Shown: positions 23,106-31,683 of the stretch, piece by piece
Numbering within the stretch: position 1 is the first letter of the stretch
Layout of the letters: each line of letters begins with the position of its first letter
Made by a program: the position numbers and the translations under genes
DNA from: a virus
Strand: one strand, 5' to 3'
Virus record (IMG/VR): IMGVR_UViG_3300047322_000264
Span: 1 to 31,683 of that record
Length of the DNA stretch: 31,683 bases
Notes under the pieces: model-generated
The model's database searches: none
Seen by the model: only the letters and a program-made list of their open reading frames with translations
Told to the model about the DNA's origin: nothing

Positions 23106-24367
23106 GTCCTCAGTTAATAGCCCTTGAACCTGGATTAATATCCCAGGTTATAGTAGGAGGAGTGTCGGTCCAGGTTGCTGATGCAACTATGGGGTCGAAT
23201 GGTGGAGTAATTATAAATCCACTATCTTCTATTGATCAAGGGCTTGGTGTTGCAGAATCTCTGTATGTAAGTTTTTCAAGTCCAGTTACACTTTCTACTG
23301 GTCTCGGAACTACTGAACTTCTTCCTGGTCAGTGGTTTAAAGTTCCACCGAATACAGATGTTTGGGTAAACGCGGCGTCTTCAGGTCATTTATTTACTTC
23401 GTTCTTTTCTACTCCGTTTACACCAGATTATCCGCCTACAGTAGTTCCCGGTCAACCGGGAAGTGGTCTCGCAGCATTAGCAGCAGAACCGGGGTCTAAA
23501 CCATTTCCATCATCTACGGTGACGGGATTAACGACAGTAATCCCATCGTATTTGTACCAGGAATATTCTGACGATGATGATTTACAAGGATTTGTTGCTG
23601 CTATTAATACGAAGCAACAAGACTTTGTGGATACTTTTAATGCTCTTAATCTTCCTATTTATACTGGTCCCATAGTCCAGGGAGCTTTGCTAGATTGGGT
23701 TGCGCGTGGCTTATACGGAATGGCTCGTCCTGAGCTTGATACCGGTAAGCCGGATTTAATGGGACCATTGAATACCTACGGACCGAATTGGTTGGTTCCT
23801 ATGTGGGATCTTCCAATTGATTTTGCTGTAGCAGGAAAATTTGGACTTAACATCATTACTTTGAATGGTCCAGAAGATGTAGTTATTACGAATGATGACA
23901 TCTATCGTAGAATTCTTACTTGGCATTTCTATAAGGGTGATGGGAATTATTTCAGTACTCGTTGGCTAAAACGGCGTATTTGGAGATTCTTGTATGGGAA
24001 AGACGGTAAGTCACCAGAATCTGTTGATTGGTGGCCGAATGACAATTCAATAGCTGATACTGAACAGATTAGTGTAACTTTGGGTGTGGACAGAAATGTG
24101 ACGATACGGTTTGTTTTAGGAAAACGAACCGTGACTGGTGGAGCATTGCCGAATTATTTAGGATGTAATGGCTTTAATCCAGCATTCGGTGTTGTACCTC
24201 CCTGGACAATAGGAGCAAATAATCCTCCTGGTATTACAATGAATGACCTAGAAGGGCCTTATGTTCCTTATCCACCACTTCCTTATATGCAGATCTTTAA
24301 GAAGGCTCTAGACTCTGGTGTGTTGGAAGTCCCATATCAGTACAACTTTACTTGCCATATCGGCTAA
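23102..24367 (+). CDS. Baseplate I-like protein with N-terminal NPLSxxDQGL domain
   Basis: A GTG at 23102 overlaps the J stop (GTGA). The 421-residue protein begins with a domain at about residues 30-103 (GGVIINPLSSIDQGLGVAES, then GHLFTSFF) that recurs in two other proteins here. A Pro/Gly-rich linker follows, then the baseplate part: SYLYQEYSDDDDLQGFVAAI, FNALNLPIYTGPIVQGALLD, WVARGLYGMARPELDTG, ILTWHFYKGDGNYFSTRWLK, RRIWRFLYGKDGKSP. These are the features of gpI-like proteins that connect J to the tail fibres. It lies between J and fibre genes, the usual order. Confidence 0.7.
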   Translation: MSPQLIALEPGLISQVIVGGVSVQVADATMGSNGGVIINPLSSIDQGLGVAESLYVSFSSPVTLSTGLGTTELLPGQWFKVPPNTDVWVNAASSGHLFTSFFSTPFTPDYPPTVVPGQPGSGLAALAAEPGSKPFPSSTVTGLTTVIPSYLYQEYSDDDDLQGFVAAINTKQQDFVDTFNALNLPIYTGPIVQGALLDWVARGLYGMARPELDTGKPDLMGPLNTYGPNWLVPMWDLPIDFAVAGKFGLNIITLNGPEDVVITNDDIYRRILTWHFYKGDGNYFSTRWLKRRIWRFLYGKDGKSPESVDWWPNDNSIADTEQISVTLGVDRNVTIRFVLGKRTVTGGALPNYLGCNGFNPAFGVVPPWTIGANNPPGITMNDLEGPYVPYPPLPYMQIFKKALDSGVLEVPYQYNFTCHIG

Positions 24368-24387
24368 GTCACATCGGGTGAATGACC

Positions 24388-25878
24388 ATGACAATCCTAT
24401 TCAGTAATAATGCTTCTACCACAGTTGCAGGAAGCATTACTCCGACAAGTACAACTGTGAACATTGCTCCGGGAACAGGGATTGAATTTCCCAACCCTAT
24501 TAATCCTGGTGACTTTTTTGTTGCCACTTTTTATGATCAAGCAACCAAGACAGTAAACGAAATTGTTCATGTCACACACAGAGCTGGTGATACTTGTACT
24601 ATTGTTCGTGGCCAAGAAGGAACAACACCTCAAGCATGGAATTCTGGTGATATATTTGCTAATCTTATTACTGCTCAAACACTGGCGTCTTTCCTTCAAT
24701 CTGCTGCTCCTGCCGCAAGCACCACAGATATTTATACTGGAATAGACACGTCTTCAAATAATACTCTAATTGTTGCGAATACAACTCCCGTCCCTGCTAG
24801 TCTGCAGATAGGGATGTTGTTTGTTATTAAGATGTTAAATACGAAATTTCCTCCTGTGACTAGTGCTGGTCCTCCTCCTGTTCTTGGTCCCATCAACATG
24901 CAGTTGAATGGTGGAACAGGAATAGCTGTTAAAAGAGCTGATGGATCAGACTTTATTGGAGGTGAATTAGTAGGTACTGAAGAATTTATTTTTATCTATA
25001 ATGGAACTCATTTCACGTCTACAATAATGAACGTCCCTGAGCGTCCTCCACAGAATATATTCTATGTTAATGGAACATTTGGAAATGATTATAACAGTGG
25101 GCTTTCTGATAATGGAACATCTACTACTCAAGCATTTAAGACTCCTCAGGGTGCTATTAACAGAATTAAAGAACGTTATATTTCAAGCACACAAATCACA
25201 ATCAGAGTTGCAGATGCAACTTATATAGGAGGTTGGTCTGATAACGAAAATTATATTGCCTCATGGAATTTCGTAGGGAATACTGCTAATCCTCAAAACT
25301 GTATAATTGACGCTACGAGTACGAATCCTACTGATTACCAACCAGGAGCAGAAGGAGGATCCTGTGTTGCTTCATTAGGAACTGCTCAGATGACAGTTCA
25401 AGGGTTTACGTTTAAATCATACTATTGGAATCTTGTTACAAGAGATGGAGGTAATATTCTAGCGATAGGGAATAATTATACTGGGAGTACGGCTGGACAA
25501 GGCTGTATTGCTGCTTCGAGAGGTGGACATATTGGCTTGAGTGGAGTCAATAAGTATACTTCTTCACTTTCTGTTAATGCTGTCTTTACAGCTCAAGAAG
25601 CAGGAGTTCTAAACATAGGAGGTCACAACGTGTTCGCAACTAATTCATTCAGCATGGCAGTTAGTGGAGGTGGTGCTTGTCCTGGTGGAGTTGCTTCTGC
25701 TTCATCTGGAGGTGTCATTGCTATTGATAATTCGGTAGTTACTTTCACTGGAGGACTGCTAACTGGACCAGACTTTTTAGCTCAAACGGCAGGTGGGGTT
25801 CTCTTTAATGGTGGGTCTGGTATTCTTCCTGGTACTTCACCCGGTTCTGCCATAGCACCAGGATACACAGCCGGATAA
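24388..25878 (+). CDS. Tail fibre/spike protein with parallel beta-helix
   Basis: Two in-frame ATGs exist (24382 and 24388); a weak GGGTGA suits 24388 better by spacing. The first about 110 residues form a fibre attachment domain of a type I recall from tail fibres: FSNNASTTVAGSITPTSTTV, then VHVTHRAGDTCTIVRGQEGT and an AWNSGDIFANLITAQTLASF end. From about residue 220 the pattern FYVNGTFGNDYNSGLSDNGT, then TPQGAINRIKERYISSTQIT and repeated short strands indicates a right-handed beta-helix, the fold of many depolymerase or receptor-binding spikes. No clear catalytic motif is visible. The end GGSGILPGTSPGSAIAPGY is typical of beta-helix tips. A surface-polysaccharide binding or cleaving role is plausible. 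Confidence 0.7.
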   Translation: MTILFSNNASTTVAGSITPTSTTVNIAPGTGIEFPNPINPGDFFVATFYDQATKTVNEIVHVTHRAGDTCTIVRGQEGTTPQAWNSGDIFANLITAQTLASFLQSAAPAASTTDIYTGIDTSSNNTLIVANTTPVPASLQIGMLFVIKMLNTKFPPVTSAGPPPVLGPINMQLNGGTGIAVKRADGSDFIGGELVGTEEFIFIYNGTHFTSTIMNVPERPPQNIFYVNGTFGNDYNSGLSDNGTSTTQAFKTPQGAINRIKERYISSTQITIRVADATYIGGWSDNENYIASWNFVGNTANPQNCIIDATSTNPTDYQPGAEGGSCVASLGTAQMTVQGFTFKSYYWNLVTRDGGNILAIGNNYTGSTAGQGCIAASRGGHIGLSGVNKYTSSLSVNAVFTAQEAGVLNIGGHNVFATNSFSMAVSGGGACPGGVASASSGGVIAIDNSVVTFTGGLLTGPDFLAQTAGGVLFNGGSGILPGTSPGSAIAPGYTAG

Positions 25879-25890
25879 TAGGAGAAACAC

Positions 25891-26196
25891 ATGTCTACTC
25901 CAACTGTTGGACTAGCCACTCAAACAGCAGCCACTCCTGGCATTCCGGTTAATGCCATCGCTTCAAATCAGTCCGGCGGGTATATCGTGAACCCGCTTTC
26001 TGCTGCTGACCAAGGACTTACATCAGCGGAAATCCTCTTTGTTAATCAGGTTGCTCCTAGCGATGTTCAAGCTAATGGGACAACCATAGCTCTTCAACCG
26101 GGACAGTCTTATACGGTAATCCCGAACACGACAACTCCTGTTTCTGTTGCTTCATTAAGCGCCAATCACAAGTTCACCGCTGTCCAATGGCCATAA
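25891..26196 (+). CDS. Stand-alone NPLSxxDQGL domain protein
   Basis: This 101-residue protein follows TAGGAGA and consists of little more than the domain seen inside the proteins at 7516 and 23102: GGYIVNPLSAADQGLTSAEI, then NGTTIALQPGQSYTVIPNTT and NHKFTAVQ. Two strand-rich halves suggest a small beta-sandwich. Its place between fibre genes suggests a small virion decoration or adapter. No function is known to me. Confidence 0.65.
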   Translation: MSTPTVGLATQTAATPGIPVNAIASNQSGGYIVNPLSAADQGLTSAEILFVNQVAPSDVQANGTTIALQPGQSYTVIPNTTTPVSVASLSANHKFTAVQWP

Positions 26197-26197
26197 G

Positions 26198-26739
26198 ATG
26201 ACTGATGAAACAGCTCCGCGAGAAGCGGTATTAGGATCTGGGGCTGGCGGCCCACTAACGCCTCCAACTCCTTGGGTCCAATTTCCCGGTTATCTAGGAT
26301 ATTCCGGGGGTGTAGTTGTTGGAGGAGGAACGTACAAAGGACCTGGAACATTCAATTGCGCTGCGATGTATGTTAATGGACAGCTTGTTGATCCTACTAA
26401 GTTTGTTCCAGTAACTGGTGGGACATTAACTGGTCCATTAACATTAGGGACTGATCCAGTTAACCCTTATGACGCATCAACTAAAAAATATATTGACAGT
26501 CAAATCACTGTTGTTAATGCATCTGTGAGTGCTAATTATTTTCCTTATTCAGGTGGGACATTAACCGGTCCATTAGCGTTGTCAGCAGATCCAACCACAG
26601 CACTTCAAGCGGCGACGAAACAGTATGTAGATAACAGAACTGGATCTGTCATTACTATTGCAGATGCTCCTAGCACTGGAACAACTTATGGCCGAAATAA
26701 TGCGGCCTGGACCAATATCGTTGATGCAGGAACATACTG

Positions 26740-26740
<1 letters not shown>
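26198..26740 (+). CDS. Tail fibre protein with GGTLTGPL repeats
   Basis: This 180-residue protein has two copies of a classic phage fibre repeat: [20 protein letters not shown] followed by [10 protein letters not shown], and [20 protein letters not shown] followed by [10 protein letters not shown]. The 'AxTKxYVD' elements are typical of T4-type and lambda-type fibre shafts. The N-terminal 55 residues are Gly/Pro-rich with [18 protein letters not shown]. It ends with [18 protein letters not shown], where a receptor-binding tip would be expected, but the tip is short. It overlaps the next collagen-like fibre by a TGATG-type one-base overlap. Confidence 0.75.
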
Positions 26741-29243
<2,503 letters not shown>

Positions 29244-29247
<4 letters not shown>

Positions 29248-30346
29248 GATTTCACGCTCTTGGTATCCCACATACTGCTACGAACAAGTGGCACGCTGGA
29301 TGCGCTTTCACACAGAAAGTTAGACGTCTTTGCTCTATGCTCCATAATCGCGGTCATTATGTTATTCATTATGGAAATGAACGTAGTGAAGTTCAATGTA
29401 GAGAACATGTCAGCGTGACAACTCATAAGGATTTAATAAATCAATATGGGACTAGTCCTGGGCGAACCAGTGATTATAAGTATGATCTTTCAGATGATTA
29501 TCATTCCAAGTTCTATACAAATACGATTATGGAAATTACTAAGCGAAAACAACCGAATGATTTCCTTTTGTGCTTTTGGGGAGGAGGACATAAACAGATA
29601 GCAGATGCCCATCCTGATTTAATCACGGTTGAACCGGGAATAGGATATACTCAGATATTCGCTCGTTGGAAGGTGTTTGAATCTTATGCGATGCTCCATG
29701 CTTGGACCGGGATTGAAGCGGTTAGGATTGCGGGTAATGTGGACTGGTATAACGTTGTCATTCCAAATTATTTTGATCCTACAGATTTTGACTACAGTGA
29801 GACGAAAGAAGATTTCTTGCTATTACTCGGTCGCCCAGGATTTGCCAAAGGATTAGATATTGCTGCGGAAATAGCAAAAGCAACGAATCAACGCTTGGTC
29901 GTAGCTGGAGCAGGAAATAAGAAAGACATTCCTGATGGTGTTGAATTCGTAGGTTTTGCTGATTGGAAAAAGCGTCGCAGTTTATTGACGAGAGCTAAAG
30001 CCGTCTTAGCTCCTAGTCGGTTTATTGAGCCATTCCACGGCGTCTTAATCGAAGCGGCCTTTTCAGGTACTCCAAGTATCACGGTTGACTTTGGTGCAGC
30101 TACTGAAAATGTAGTCCACGGAGTAACCGGGTATCGCTGTCGGACGATGGATCATTTCGTGTGGGCTGTCAATAATATTGCGAATATCAAACCAGAAAAC
30201 TGTTATAATTGGGCGATGTCTAATTTCACTATGGATCGTGTAGGGCAAATGTATCAAGAGTATTTTGAAATGCTTCGTGATATCTATGGAGGTAAAGGGT
30301 GGTATGAAATACATGATGATCGCAGTAACCTTGATTGGTTGACTTA

Positions 30347-30347
<1 letters not shown>
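29244..30347 (+). CDS. GT4-type glycosyltransferase, likely fibre-modifying
   Basis: This 367-residue protein overlaps the first collagen-like fibre by ATGA and abuts the second (TAATG). The C-terminal half is a GT-B glycosyltransferase domain: [60 protein letters not shown] and the E262-x7-E270 motif of GT4 enzymes, which bind the nucleotide-sugar donor. The N-terminal half has [20 protein letters not shown] and [14 protein letters not shown] and forms the acceptor domain. Being placed inside the fibre cluster, coupled on both sides, suggests it glycosylates the Thr-rich collagen-like fibres; modification of host receptor is the alternative. No signal peptide is visible, so it acts in the cytoplasm. 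Confidence 0.82.

Positions 30348-31683
<1,336 letters not shown>

Overview
This window is the late structural region of a tailed phage with a contractile tail (myovirus-type). All convincing genes lie on the + strand and are packed tightly: most neighbours are joined by ATGA, GTGA or TAATG overlaps. I see no tRNA, rRNA, CRISPR array, insertion sequence, integrase or clear rho-independent terminator. Host identity is not encoded here. The set of portal (DUF1073-like), DUF2213-like protease, DUF2184-like capsid protein and DUF3383-like sheath is, from memory, typical of myoviruses of Gram-negative proteobacteria, so that host type is the best inference.

Layout. 1-5095 is the head module: 3' end of the portal, two small proteins, a Nudix hydrolase fused to a prohead protease, an Asp/Lys-rich scaffold candidate, a decoration-type protein and the major capsid protein. 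5096-5275 is a 180-base gap with strong inverted repeats and a possible 27-codon ORF. 5276-8829 is the connector/neck module, with an Ig-like protein and a two-helix membrane protein. 8843-11989 holds an acidic small protein, tail sheath, tail tube and two overlapping tail assembly chaperone frames that look like a -1 frameshift pair. 11990-19022 holds a 1293-residue tail protein carrying four enzyme-like domains, a hub-like protein and a second tape-measure-like protein. 19026-24367 is the baseplate (spike, gp25/W-like, J-like and I-like proteins). 24388 to the right edge is the receptor-binding region: a beta-helix fibre, a stand-alone small domain, a GGTLTGPL-repeat fibre, a collagen-like fibre, a GT4 glycosyltransferase, and a second collagen-like fibre cut by the window edge.

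How it works together. The head genes build and mature the capsid. The connector genes join it to a tube and contractile sheath. The multi-enzyme tail protein probably opens the cell wall on injection. The baseplate carries a spike and several fibres. Two small domains recur across otherwise unrelated virion proteins: an 'NPLSxxDQGL' domain (three copies) and a 'YNGxxxC...FTF...PGxVTxxGxI' type insertion (four candidate copies). The most novel-looking items are the four-enzyme tail protein, including an alpha/beta-hydrolase with a GFSQGG nucleophile elbow, and the glycosyltransferase translationally coupled between two Thr-rich collagen-like fibres, which suggests virion fibre glycosylation.
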